From: Caulobacter sp. | GTDB lineage: Bacteria > Pseudomonadota > Alphaproteobacteria > Caulobacterales > Caulobacteraceae | NCBI GenBank assembly: GCA_021741355.1 | Contig: JAIOXZ010000019.1 | Coordinates: 1 to 64,000, forward strand | Reading direction: 5' to 3' | DNA: 64,000 bases | Part shown: piece after piece, positions 48,545-56,829 of the stretch | Layout: the number at the start of each line of letters is the position of its first letter | Position numbering within the stretch: the stretch's first letter is position 1 | Notes under the pieces: model-generated | Databases searched by the model: none | Seen by the model: the letters and a program-made list of their open reading frames with translations, nothing else | What the model was told of the DNA's origin: nothing | Program-made: the position numbers and the translations under genes

Positions 48545-49936
48545 TCAGCGGGCCGACGGCGCGAGGATTTTTCCGGGGTTGAGCACCCCCGCCGGATCGA
48601 GCGCCTGCTTCAGCCGCGCCATCAGCGCGATCTCCTCGGGCGACCGCGACAGCGGCAGCCAGTCGCGCTTGGCCAGCCCGACGCCATGCTCGGCGGAGAT
48701 CGATCCGCCGATGACCTGCAGCGGGCGGTAGACCATCTCTTCGAGCGCATGACGTTCGGCCAGGCCCGCGCCCGCCGGAACCCGTGCCAGGATGTGCAGA
48801 TTGCCGTCGCCCAGATGACCAAACACCCACGGCCTGCCCAGCCCGGGCCAGCGACTTGTGTAGGCCGCGCAAACCTGATCGACATAGGCCTCCATCGCCG
48901 CGATCGGCAGGCTGACGTCGAAGGCGATGATCGGTCCGTTGCGGCTGGTCTGGCCAACATCATCGCGCAGGGCCCACATGGCCGCCCGCTCCGCGCCCGA
49001 CCGAGCGATGGCGGCGTCGGCGATGTCGCCGTCCTCCAGAGCCTCGGCCAGGGCGGCTTCGAAACGTGCGGCATCGGCCGCCTCATCCCCGCCGAGGCTC
49101 TCGATCAGCACATAGAAGGGATAGCGGCCCGCGAGCGGCCGCCGGCCCCGTGCGGGTGCGCTGGTCACCAGATCATGGAAATCGGCCCACATCACCTCGA
49201 ACGCCGACATCGCCCCGCCCAGCCGCCGTTCGAACCGTCGCAGCAGGCGGGCCACGCCGTCGAAAGAGTCCACCCCGACGAAGGCGGTGTCCTGGCTGAC
49301 CGGCGCGGGCCGCAGCCGCAGGATCGCCCGGGTGACCACGCCCAGCGTGCCCTCCGAGCCGATGAACAGCTGTCGCAGGTCATAGCCGGTGTTGTTCTTC
49401 ATCAGCGGCCGCATCGCCGAAATCACGGTCCCGTCCGCCAGCACCGCCTCGACCCCGATCACCAGGTCGCGTGTCATGCCGTAGCGGAGCACCCGGTTGC
49501 CGCCGGCGTTGGTCGAGATGTTGCCGCCGATCGTCGCCGAGCCCCGTGCGCCGAGATCCAGCGGCAGGAACAGGCCCGCCGCCTCGGCCGCCTCGCAGGC
49601 GGTCTGCAGGATGCAGCCGGCCTGCACGGTCATGGTCCCGGCCGTCGCGTCGATGCTCTCGATGGCCGCCATCCGCTCCAGCGACAGGGCCAGGGTTCCG
49701 TCGGCCAGGCAGCCGTCGACCAGGCCCGTGCAGCCGCCCCAGGGCGTCACCGCCGCGCCGGCGGCGCTGACCAGCTTCAGGATCGTCGACACCTCCTGCG
49801 TCGAGACCGGCCGCAGGATCGCCAGCGGCTCGCCCAGCCGCGTCCAGGGCCCGCGCGGCCGGTCAGCCGCCTCGGCGCCGGTCAGCACGCCGCCGGGCGC
49901 CAACATCGCCCGCAGCTCGGCGATCAGGTCTTCCAT
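48545..49936 (-). CDS. FAD-binding oxidase (GlcD / D-lactate dehydrogenase type)
   Basis: TPWGGCTGLVDGCL; LGARGSATIGGNISTNAGGNRVLRYGMTRDLVIGVEAVLADG; SAEHGVGLAKRDWL. Confidence 0.92.
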   Translation of the reverse strand: MEDLIAELRAMLAPGGVLTGAEAADRPRGPWTRLGEPLAILRPVSTQEVSTILKLVSAAGAAVTPWGGCTGLVDGCLADGTLALSLERMAAIESIDATAGTMTVQAGCILQTACEAAEAAGLFLPLDLGARGSATIGGNISTNAGGNRVLRYGMTRDLVIGVEAVLADGTVISAMRPLMKNNTGYDLRQLFIGSEGTLGVVTRAILRLRPAPVSQDTAFVGVDSFDGVARLLRRFERRLGGAMSAFEVMWADFHDLVTSAPARGRRPLAGRYPFYVLIESLGGDEAADAARFEAALAEALEDGDIADAAIARSGAERAAMWALRDDVGQTSRNGPIIAFDVSLPIAAMEAYVDQVCAAYTSRWPGLGRPWVFGHLGDGNLHILARVPAGAGLAERHALEEMVYRPLQVIGGSISAEHGVGLAKRDWLPLSRSPEEIALMARLKQALDPAGVLNPGKILAPSAR

Positions 49937-50087
49937 GCCCGTTCCCCCAAAGGTCTGACCGCAAGGTTAGCGGCAGCGGCGGCGCCCGGGATTGATCCAG
50001 ACCAATTCACCCGCGACCCGCCGACCGGCCGGGCTTTTTTCGGCGCGGGAAACCGGGCATTCAGGGGCGGGGACGGGGGAGACGACC

Positions 50088-50753
50088 ATGACACTTCGCG
50101 ACAGGGCGGCCCGCTGGGCGTTGATCGGCTCGATCATCGGTGGCGCGAGCTATATCGCCAGCTGGCCGATGGACCTGTCGCAGGCCGCCAGTCTGGCCTG
50201 GAAAGGGTCCGGCGTCGGGCTGCTGGCGGTCTATGCGGCGCTGAAGGCGCGCGACCGGGACGGCTGGCTGCTGGCGGCGGTGATGACGCTGGGGACGGCG
50301 GGTGACGTTCTGCTGGGAATCCAGTTCATCGTCGGCGCCGTGGCCTTCCTGCTCGGGCACGTCGTGGCGATCGGGCTCTATCTGCGCAATCGCCGGCCGG
50401 CCCTGAGCCGCAGCCAGCAGGCGTTGGCCGTGCTGCTGGTCCCGGCGTCCGTTTTCGTCGCCTTCATGCTGCCCGCCGACCGGGCCGGCGCGCCGGGCGT
50501 GGCCTTCTACACCCTCGGGCTCTCGCTGATGGCCGCCACCGCCTGGACCAGCCGCTTCCCGCGCTTCACGGTCGGCGCCGGCGCGCTGCTTTTCCTGATC
50601 AGCGACCTGGTGATCTTCGCCAAGATGGGCCCGCTGCCGGACACATTCCTCACCGGCCTGGCGGTGTGGATTCCCTACTACGGGGGCCAGCTGCTGATCT
50701 GTGTGGGGGTGGTGCGGGCGCTGAAACTCTCGCGGGACAGGCTGGCAGCTTAA
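50088..50753 (+). CDS. Lysoplasmalogenase (YhhN/TMEM86) family membrane protein
   Basis: Multi-TM; KGSGVGLLAVYAAL; LGTAGDVLLGIQFIVGAVAFLLGHVVAIGLYL; GALLFLISDLVIF; WIPYYGGQLLICVG. Confidence 0.85.
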   Translation: MTLRDRAARWALIGSIIGGASYIASWPMDLSQAASLAWKGSGVGLLAVYAALKARDRDGWLLAAVMTLGTAGDVLLGIQFIVGAVAFLLGHVVAIGLYLRNRRPALSRSQQALAVLLVPASVFVAFMLPADRAGAPGVAFYTLGLSLMAATAWTSRFPRFTVGAGALLFLISDLVIFAKMGPLPDTFLTGLAVWIPYYGGQLLICVGVVRALKLSRDRLAA

Positions 50754-51151
50754 CCGGCAGGCGCCTCATACCGCATCGGGATCCGAACCTTCATGCCGGG
50801 CGTGATCTTGCGGCCATCCGGCAGGCGAGGCTTGGCCCGGAAATACGGCATTATCGCCAGGCTCATTTCGCCATAGGCGCAGTCCCAGGGTTCGGCCTTC
50901 GTCACGACGCAGGCCTTCAGCCGGCCGTCGACCATCAGGCCGCATTCCACGACCGCAGATCCGCCGGTGAACATTCGGTCACCGTGGCAAGATGGCGTCT
51001 TGTTGAAATGGATGCTCATCTGCTCGCTCGTCGGCCTCGTCAGCCATTCGGGGTGAACGAACTCCGGCGGCGGCTTGGCCGTGGCGCCGAGCGCCATCAT
51101 CGACAGGGCAAGGGCCAAACCTGTTCGCATGGAGGTTGTCGATATCGCCAT
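50750..51151 (-). CDS. Secreted hypothetical protein, TonB C-terminal-like domain
   Basis: Signal peptide; GSAVVECGLMVDGRLKACVVTKAEPWDCAYGEMSLAIMPYFRAKPRLPDGRKITPGMKVRIPMRYE. Confidence 0.6.
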   Translation of the reverse strand: MAISTTSMRTGLALALSMMALGATAKPPPEFVHPEWLTRPTSEQMSIHFNKTPSCHGDRMFTGGSAVVECGLMVDGRLKACVVTKAEPWDCAYGEMSLAIMPYFRAKPRLPDGRKITPGMKVRIPMRYEAPAG

Positions 51152-51204
51152 GCGGGCAGGCTAGCGCAACACCATCAAGCCGTCATCCGGTTCCAACAGA
51201 GAGT

Positions 51205-52986
51205 TCAGAACACCATCACCCCGTCATCCGGCGCATCCGCGAACAACCGCGCCACCTCCGCCGGCCGGCGGTCCCGCGCCATGGCCTGGTTGATGTAGCC
51301 CTTGTCGGTCAGCTCGCCGCTGGCCGCGTCCGGGGCGCCGTCGAGGATCAGCGCACGCCAGATCTTGCCGCCGCCGCCCTTCGCCGCCGCGTTCATCTTC
51401 GCCAGGCCACTGCGGATCGCCTCGCGCACCTCGGCCGGGTCCGGATGCCGCGCGTTGAACGACGGGTCGAGGAACAGCATCAGGCCGACGCCCTCCTGCC
51501 CCTCGCCGCAGACCACCGCGTCCAGCGCTGCGCCGCCGATGGCCGAGACCGCCGCGACGCGCAGGGCGCCGGCCGCCACGAACGTGCCGCTGGCCAGCTT
51601 GAAGTTCTCCACCAGCCGGCCGTCGAACATCAGGCCCGCCTCGGGATCGGCCGGATCGATGGCCCGCGCCGCGTCGCCCAGGCGATAGAAGCCCTCGACG
51701 TCGAACGCCTCCGCCGAGAGCTGCGGCTCGCCCAGGTAGCCCGGCGAGATCTGCGGTCCCTTCACGCGGATCTCGAACTTCTCGCCGGCCGGGACCAGCT
51801 TCACCGCCGTGCCCGGCACCGGCAGGCCGATCATGCCCGACCGCGCGTTCAGCCAGTGGATGTTGCAGGCCGTCGGCCCGGTCTCGGTCGAGCCGTAGCC
51901 CGTCGCGAACGTCACCCGCTCGCCGATGGTGCGGACCGCAACCGCCTGTACCCGGTCAAGGATGCTCTGGGCCATCGAGGCGCCGCCGTACTGCAGCACC
52001 CGCACCCGCTTGAAGAAGGTCCGCGCCAGCGCGTCGTCCTTCTCCAGCGCGCTGGCGAACAGGCCCCAGCCGGCCGGGACCATGTTGTGATAGGTCGGCG
52101 AAACCTCGCTGAGGTTGCGGATCGTCTCGGCGAAGCGCGCGGCCGTCGGCTGACCGGCGTCGATGTACAGGGTCCCGCCCCGGTGCAGGACCATGTGCAG
52201 GATGGCGTTGGCGCCCAGACTGTGGCTCCAGGGCGCGGCGTTGACCACCACAGGCGGGTCCGGATCGTCGAAACAGGCGGCGATCTGGGCGGCGTTGACG
52301 GCGATGTTGCGATGCAGGCCGATGACCGCCTTGGGCCGCCCCGTCGAGCCGGAGGTCAGCAGCAGCTTGGCCGTGTCGTCCGGCCGCGCGACGAAGGCGG
52401 CCGGCGCTGAAGTCAGCAGGCTGTCGAACGCGATGTCGGTCGGCCGCGCATTGATGCTGGCGACGACCGGCAGGCCCCTGAGAAACTCCGCCGACAGCGC
52501 CCCGGCGAACGCGGCGGCGTCATCGGCGTAGACCGCGTCGGGGCTCAGCACGCCGCAGGCATAGGCCAGCCGCGACAGGTCCGCGCCGGCCAGGCCGTAT
52601 TGCGGCGACACTGGCGCCACCGCCACGCCCAGCGCCATGGCGGCGTAGCAGATCAGCGCATGGTCGATGGTGTTGCGCGCCAGGATCAGCAGGCAGTCGC
52701 CGCGCTTCAGCCCCTTGAGGCCGCCGGCGAGCGCCGAGACCCGGGTCAGCGCGGTGGCGTAGTCGACGGTCCGCCACCCCTCCCCGGCCCGCTCGGCCAG
52801 CCAGACCCGGTCCGGCGCGGCCGACGCCCAGTGGACCAGCGCATCGAGCGTGGTGGTGAAGTCGGTCCCGAACGGCGTCGGATTGGCCAGCACCAGCGAC
52901 CCGTCCTCGCGACGTTCGATCTCAAGCCGGCGCGGCGCATAGCGGGCGTCACGGAAAGGGGCGGTGGCGAGTGAGGCGTCATCCAT
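51205..52986 (-). CDS. Feruloyl-CoA synthetase-like AMP-dependent acyl-CoA ligase
   Basis: KLLLTSGSTGRPKAVIGLHRNI; ATGYGSTETGPTACNIHW; FYRLGDAARAIDPADPEAGLMFDGRLVENFKLASGTFV. Confidence 0.87.
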   Translation of the reverse strand: MDDASLATAPFRDARYAPRRLEIERREDGSLVLANPTPFGTDFTTTLDALVHWASAAPDRVWLAERAGEGWRTVDYATALTRVSALAGGLKGLKRGDCLLILARNTIDHALICYAAMALGVAVAPVSPQYGLAGADLSRLAYACGVLSPDAVYADDAAAFAGALSAEFLRGLPVVASINARPTDIAFDSLLTSAPAAFVARPDDTAKLLLTSGSTGRPKAVIGLHRNIAVNAAQIAACFDDPDPPVVVNAAPWSHSLGANAILHMVLHRGGTLYIDAGQPTAARFAETIRNLSEVSPTYHNMVPAGWGLFASALEKDDALARTFFKRVRVLQYGGASMAQSILDRVQAVAVRTIGERVTFATGYGSTETGPTACNIHWLNARSGMIGLPVPGTAVKLVPAGEKFEIRVKGPQISPGYLGEPQLSAEAFDVEGFYRLGDAARAIDPADPEAGLMFDGRLVENFKLASGTFVAAGALRVAAVSAIGGAALDAVVCGEGQEGVGLMLFLDPSFNARHPDPAEVREAIRSGLAKMNAAAKGGGGKIWRALILDGAPDAASGELTDKGYINQAMARDRRPAEVARLFADAPDDGVMVF

Positions 52987-53020
52987 GGGCCGGTTATCGG
53001 GCGCCGGCCCCCGGAAGATC

Positions 53021-53141
53021 AATCCTCCCCAGCTTCGCTGGGGAGGGGGACCGCCGGAGGCGGTGGAGGGGAGTCGGTGCACGGACTCCCCTCCACCATG
53101 CTTCGCATGGTCCCCCTCCCCGACCTTGTCGGGGAGGATTG
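53021..53141. repeat. Two head-to-head palindromic REP-like units
   Basis: tcctccccagcttcgctggggagggggaccgccggaggcggtggaggggagtcggtgca followed by an inverted copy ggactcccctccaccatgcttcgcatggtccccctccccgaccttgtcggggagga. Confidence 0.85.
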
Positions 53142-53149
53142 GCAAGTCA

Positions 53150-54373
53150 TCAGCCCAGCCTCCGCCGCGCCCCCTCCAGGAAAAGCCGCTCGGCCGGCGG
53201 CGGCGTGAGCGCCAGGGCGGCGTCGAGGGCGGCGCGGGCCGCCTCCGCGTCTCCCGCCTGCTCGCAGAGCCACGCCCGCGCGGCCTGCCAGGGCAACCAG
53301 CCCTGCAGCCGCAGGTCAGCCGGCGCCGCCGCCAGCGCGGCGAGGCCCGCCGCCGGTCCCTGCGCCGCGCCTACCGCCACCGCGCGGTTCACCGCCGTCA
53401 CCGCGCCGGGGCGCATCGCCAGCAGGCCGTCATAGAGCGCAACGATCACGGCCCACGGCGTCTCACCCGTCTCGCGCCGCGACAGATGCGCTCCGTGGAT
53501 GGCCGCGAGCATTTGATACGGCCCTGTCTTTTTCAGTCCGGCGGCGCGATCCAGAAGCCTGGCGCCTTGCGCGATCATCGCGGCGTCCCATTGCCGCACG
53601 TCCTGGTCGCTGACCGGAACCATCGCGCCGTCGTCGTCGAGCCGCGCCGGCCGCCGCGCTTCGGCGAACCGGACCAGGGCGGCCAGAGCCAGCACCTCGG
53701 GATCGTCCGGAACCAGCTCGGCCAGCAGGCCCGACAGCCGCAGCACCTCCGTCGCGAAGTCCGCCGCGTCGCCCGCCAGCGCGGCGTCCTCGTAGACCTG
53801 GGCAAAGGCGATCTCGAGCGTCGCCAGCACCGCGCCCAGCCGCTCGGGCCAGGCAGCGCGCGCCGGGATCTCGAACGGCACGCCGGCGCCGGCGATCTTG
53901 GCCTTGGCGCGGGTGATCCGTTGCAGCATGGCGCCCTCGCCGACCAGAAACGCCCGCGCCAGTCGCGCGGTGCTGAGCCCGCAGACGACCTTCAACGACA
54001 GCGCTGCCCGGCTCTCCGGCGCCAGCGCCGGGTGGCAGCAGACGAAGATCAGCCGCAGGCGCTCGTCGGGAATCGGCGCTTCAGCCAGCATCGCGAGGTC
54101 CTCAGGGCTGGGCTCGGGCTCCGGGTCGTCATGCAGGGCGGACTCGCGGGTGCGCCGCCGCCGCAGCGCGTCCAGCGCCTTGCGCAGCGCCGCCCGCCAG
54201 AGCCAGGCGGCCGGATCGCGCGGCGGGTCGGCGGGCCAGACCGCCAGCGCCGTCAGGCTGGCGTCGGAAAACGCGTCCTCGGCCAGGTCCAGGTCACGAA
54301 ACCGCGCGGCCAGCGCGGCGACGACCCGTCCCCGCGCCTCATGGATGGCCGCGCCTGCGTCCGGGGGGCTCAG
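53150..54373 (-). CDS. ECF sigma factor (SigJ/ECF42-like, C-terminal extension), non-canonical start
   Basis: LIFVCCHPALAPESRAALSLKVVCGLSTARLARAFLVGEGAMLQRITRAKAKI; open frame upstream of 54091 to CTG at 54371-54373 (LSPPDAGAAIHEARGRVVAALAARFRDLDLAEDAFSDASLTALAVWPADPPRDPAAWLWRAALRKALDALRRRR), with no ATG/GTG/TTG before the previous in-frame stop. Confidence 0.8.
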   Translation of the reverse strand: MSPPDAGAAIHEARGRVVAALAARFRDLDLAEDAFSDASLTALAVWPADPPRDPAAWLWRAALRKALDALRRRRTRESALHDDPEPEPSPEDLAMLAEAPIPDERLRLIFVCCHPALAPESRAALSLKVVCGLSTARLARAFLVGEGAMLQRITRAKAKIAGAGVPFEIPARAAWPERLGAVLATLEIAFAQVYEDAALAGDAADFATEVLRLSGLLAELVPDDPEVLALAALVRFAEARRPARLDDDGAMVPVSDQDVRQWDAAMIAQGARLLDRAAGLKKTGPYQMLAAIHGAHLSRRETGETPWAVIVALYDGLLAMRPGAVTAVNRAVAVGAAQGPAAGLAALAAAPADLRLQGWLPWQAARAWLCEQAGDAEAARAALDAALALTPPPAERLFLEGARRRLG

Positions 54374-54720
54374 TAGATCATCACCGGCCGCACCTCGACC
54401 TTGCCGCCGGGCACGACGGGCACCTGCCGCGCCCAGTGCAGGGCCGCGTCGAGATCGGCGACCTCAACCAGGTAGTAGCCCCCCAGCTGTTCGCGCGTTT
54501 CCGCGAACGGTCCGTCATGCAGGCTCTGGCCGCCATCCTCGCCGGTGACGACCGTCGTGGCGGTCTCGACACCCTGAAGCCCGTCGCCGCCCAGCAGCAC
54601 CTTCTGCTCGCGCATCGTCGCCGACAGCGCCATGTGCTTGCCGACGATCTCCATCAGCGCCGCCTCGCCTGCGTCCGCATAGGCCGCCTCGGGTTCGTAG
54701 ATCAGGAACATGTACTGCAT
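54370..54720 (-). CDS. YCII-related (DGPF domain) protein
   Basis: MQYMFLIYEPEAAYADAGEAALMEIVGKHMALSATMREQKVLLGGDGLQGVETATTVVTGEDGGQSLHDGPFAETREQLGGYYLVEVADLDAALHWARQVPVVPGGKVEVRPVMIY. Confidence 0.9.
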   Translation of the reverse strand: MQYMFLIYEPEAAYADAGEAALMEIVGKHMALSATMREQKVLLGGDGLQGVETATTVVTGEDGGQSLHDGPFAETREQLGGYYLVEVADLDAALHWARQVPVVPGGKVEVRPVMIY

Positions 54721-54832
54721 CAGTGTCTCCCTTCCCGCCGGCGCGCGCATCGCACCGTCAGCGGATAGACGGGCGAGCCGGAGGGAATTCGACAGGGGCG
54801 AGGAAGAAATGTCGAGGGGGAGCCGCGCAAAC

Positions 54833-54897
54833 GATCCTCCCCAGCTCCGCTGGGGAGGGGGACCGCTCGAAGAGCGGTGGAGGGGAGTCGCTCGCAC
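54833..54897 (+). repeat. REP-like palindromic unit, + orientation
   Basis: tcctccccagctccgctggggagggggaccgctcgaagagcggtggaggggagtcg; same unit as at 53023. Confidence 0.85.
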
Positions 54898-54917
54898 CAA
54901 TCTTGCCAAGAGACTAA

Positions 54918-55298
54918 ATGCCCCTTATACGGGTATTTATGTCATCCACACTTCAATCTGTCGCGTTCGCCCGTCGACTTCGCAAGTCGATGACCCGATC
55001 CGAAGTCGCCCTTTGGAGCGCCCTACGCGGGAAGCGACTAGCCGGTCTGCGCTTCAGGCGGCAGCACCCGCTTGGTCCGTTTGTCGTCGACTTCTACTGC
55101 GCCGCGCAGAGGCTCGCAGTTGAGGTCGACGGCGCCGTGCACGGAACGGAGCGCGTCAGTGAAGGCGACGCGGAAAGGGACCAGTGGATCGAAAAGTCTG
55201 GTGTGCGCATCGTGAGAATTCCAGACGCACTGGTGCTCAACGATATGGATGCAGCCTTGCGGTTGATTGGGGCAGCGGCAGGAATAGCGAGAACGTAG
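54918..55298 (+). CDS. DUF559 domain putative endonuclease (Vsr-like fold)
   Basis: FARRLRKSMTRSEVALWSALRGKRLAGLRFRRQHPLGPFVVDFYCAAQRLAVEVDGAVHG...ERDQWIEKSGVRIVRIPDALVLND. ATG 54942 is an alternative start. Confidence 0.9.
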   Translation: MPLIRVFMSSTLQSVAFARRLRKSMTRSEVALWSALRGKRLAGLRFRRQHPLGPFVVDFYCAAQRLAVEVDGAVHGTERVSEGDAERDQWIEKSGVRIVRIPDALVLNDMDAALRLIGAAAGIART

Positions 55299-55360
55299 GG
55301 TGCACCGACTCCCCTCCACCGCCTTCGGCGGTCCCCCTCCCCGCGAAGCGGGGAGGATTG
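55299..55360 (-). repeat. REP-like palindromic unit, inverted orientation
   Basis: tgcaccgactcccctccaccgccttcggcggtccccctccccgcgaagcggggaggatt; inverse complement of the 54833 unit type. Confidence 0.85.
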
Positions 55361-55375
55361 ACGATACGTCTCCGC

Positions 55376-56710
55376 CTACGCCCCCAGCGTCTCCCCGAAC
55401 CGCACCGGCCTGCCCTGGCCGCGCGTCACGATTTCGTCGTCGCGCATGACGGTGATGCCGCGCACGATGGTCGCCACGGGCCAGCCCTTCGTCTCGAAGC
55501 CGTCGAACGGGGTCCAGCCGACGCGGCTGGCCTGGTCGGCGTGGCGGATGGTGCGGCGGGCCTTCAGGTCGACGATCGTCAGGTCGGCGTCGAAGCCCTC
55601 GGCGATGCGGCCCTTTTCGGCCAGGCCGAAGATGCGGTTGGGGCCATGGCTGGTCAGATCGACGAACCGCTCCAGCGTCAGCTTACCGTCGGCCACGTGG
55701 GTCAGCATGATCGGCACCAGGGTCTGGACCCCCGGCATGCCCGACGGCGAGGCCGGATAGGGCCGCGCCTTTTCTTCGGCAGTGTGCGGCGCGTGGTCCG
55801 AGCCCAGCACGTCGGCGACGCCGGTCGCCAGGCCCGCCCACAAGGCCGCGCGGTGGTGCGCGTCGCGGATCGGCGGGTTCATCTGGGCGTAGCCCTTCAG
55901 CCGCTCATAGGCCTCGGGCCCGGCCAGGGTCAGGTGCTGCGGCGTCACCTCGACGCTGGCGACATCCTTGTTCAGGGCGAGGAATTCCATCTCCTCGGCG
56001 GTCGTCACATGCAGCACGTGGATACGCTTGCCGACCTTGCGGGCCAGGCCGACCAGCCGGCGCGTCGAGCGGATCGCGCTCTCGGCGTCGCGCACCTCGG
56101 GGTGGCTGGTCCAGTCGCCCGTCCGGGCCAGCGGCCGGCGGTCCTCGAGCCGGTATTCGTCCTCGGAATGGAACGCGGCGCGGCGGTTGATGTGTTTCAG
56201 CACCTCCTCGACCCCGGCGTCGTCCTTGATCAGCAGGGTGCCGGTCGAGGCGCCCATGAACACCTTGATCCCGCAGCAGCCGGGCAGCCGCTCCAGCTCG
56301 CCGAGGAACCGCGCGTTCTCGTGCGTGCCGCCGACATAGAAGGCGTGGTCGCAGCTCATCCGCCCGCTCGCCCGCGCCAGCTTGTCGGCCAGGGCGTCCG
56401 GGTCGGTGGTGGTCGGCTCGGTGTTGGGCATTTCGAACACGGCGGTCACCCCGCCCAGCACGGCGGCGTTGGCGCCCGTCTCGAGGTCTTCCTTCCACTC
56501 CAGGCCCGGCTCGCGGAAGTGCACCTGGCTGTCGATGACCCCTGGCAGGACGGTCAGGCCGGTCGCGTCGATGACCTCGCCGGCCGAGGCCTGCGACAGG
56601 TCGCCGACATGGGCGAACTTGCCGTTGCGAATGCCGATGTCGGTGATCCCGCGCCCGGCATGGCTGACGACCTCGCCGCCACGGATGATCAGGTCGTAGG
56701 TCTGGGTCAT
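55376..56710 (-). CDS. Dihydroorotase-type amidohydrolase
   Basis: LTVLPGVIDSQVHFREPGLEWKEDLETGANAAVLGGVTAVFEMPNTEPTTT; GSDHAPHTAEEK. Confidence 0.9.
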   Translation of the reverse strand: MTQTYDLIIRGGEVVSHAGRGITDIGIRNGKFAHVGDLSQASAGEVIDATGLTVLPGVIDSQVHFREPGLEWKEDLETGANAAVLGGVTAVFEMPNTEPTTTDPDALADKLARASGRMSCDHAFYVGGTHENARFLGELERLPGCCGIKVFMGASTGTLLIKDDAGVEEVLKHINRRAAFHSEDEYRLEDRRPLARTGDWTSHPEVRDAESAIRSTRRLVGLARKVGKRIHVLHVTTAEEMEFLALNKDVASVEVTPQHLTLAGPEAYERLKGYAQMNPPIRDAHHRAALWAGLATGVADVLGSDHAPHTAEEKARPYPASPSGMPGVQTLVPIMLTHVADGKLTLERFVDLTSHGPNRIFGLAEKGRIAEGFDADLTIVDLKARRTIRHADQASRVGWTPFDGFETKGWPVATIVRGITVMRDDEIVTRGQGRPVRFGETLGA

Positions 56711-56720
56711 CTCAATTTTC

Positions 56721-56818
56721 CGCTCATCCCGGCGAAGGCCGGGACCCAGGTGTCTTTAACGCCCAGAACCGCATTGTCAGGAAAAAAGCCCGGGTCCCGG
56801 CCTTCGCCGGGATGAGCG
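56721..56818. repeat. Inverted repeat pair CTCATCCCGGCGAAGGCCGGGACCC ... GGGTCCCGGCCTTCGCCGGGATGAG
   Basis: 25-bp arms are perfect inverse complements; each arm is itself dyad-symmetric (CCCGGCgaaGGCCGGG-like). Confidence 0.85.
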
Positions 56819-56829
56819 GATCCAATTCC

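Noticed and set aside
49992-50005. TTGATCCAGACCAA as another FNR box
   Set aside because: Right half-site ACCAA deviates from RTCAA and the downstream lysoplasmalogenase has no functional link; too weak.
48362-50305. 647-aa plus-strand ORF
   Set aside because: Antisense to the FAD-oxidase and ThDP-enzyme genes.
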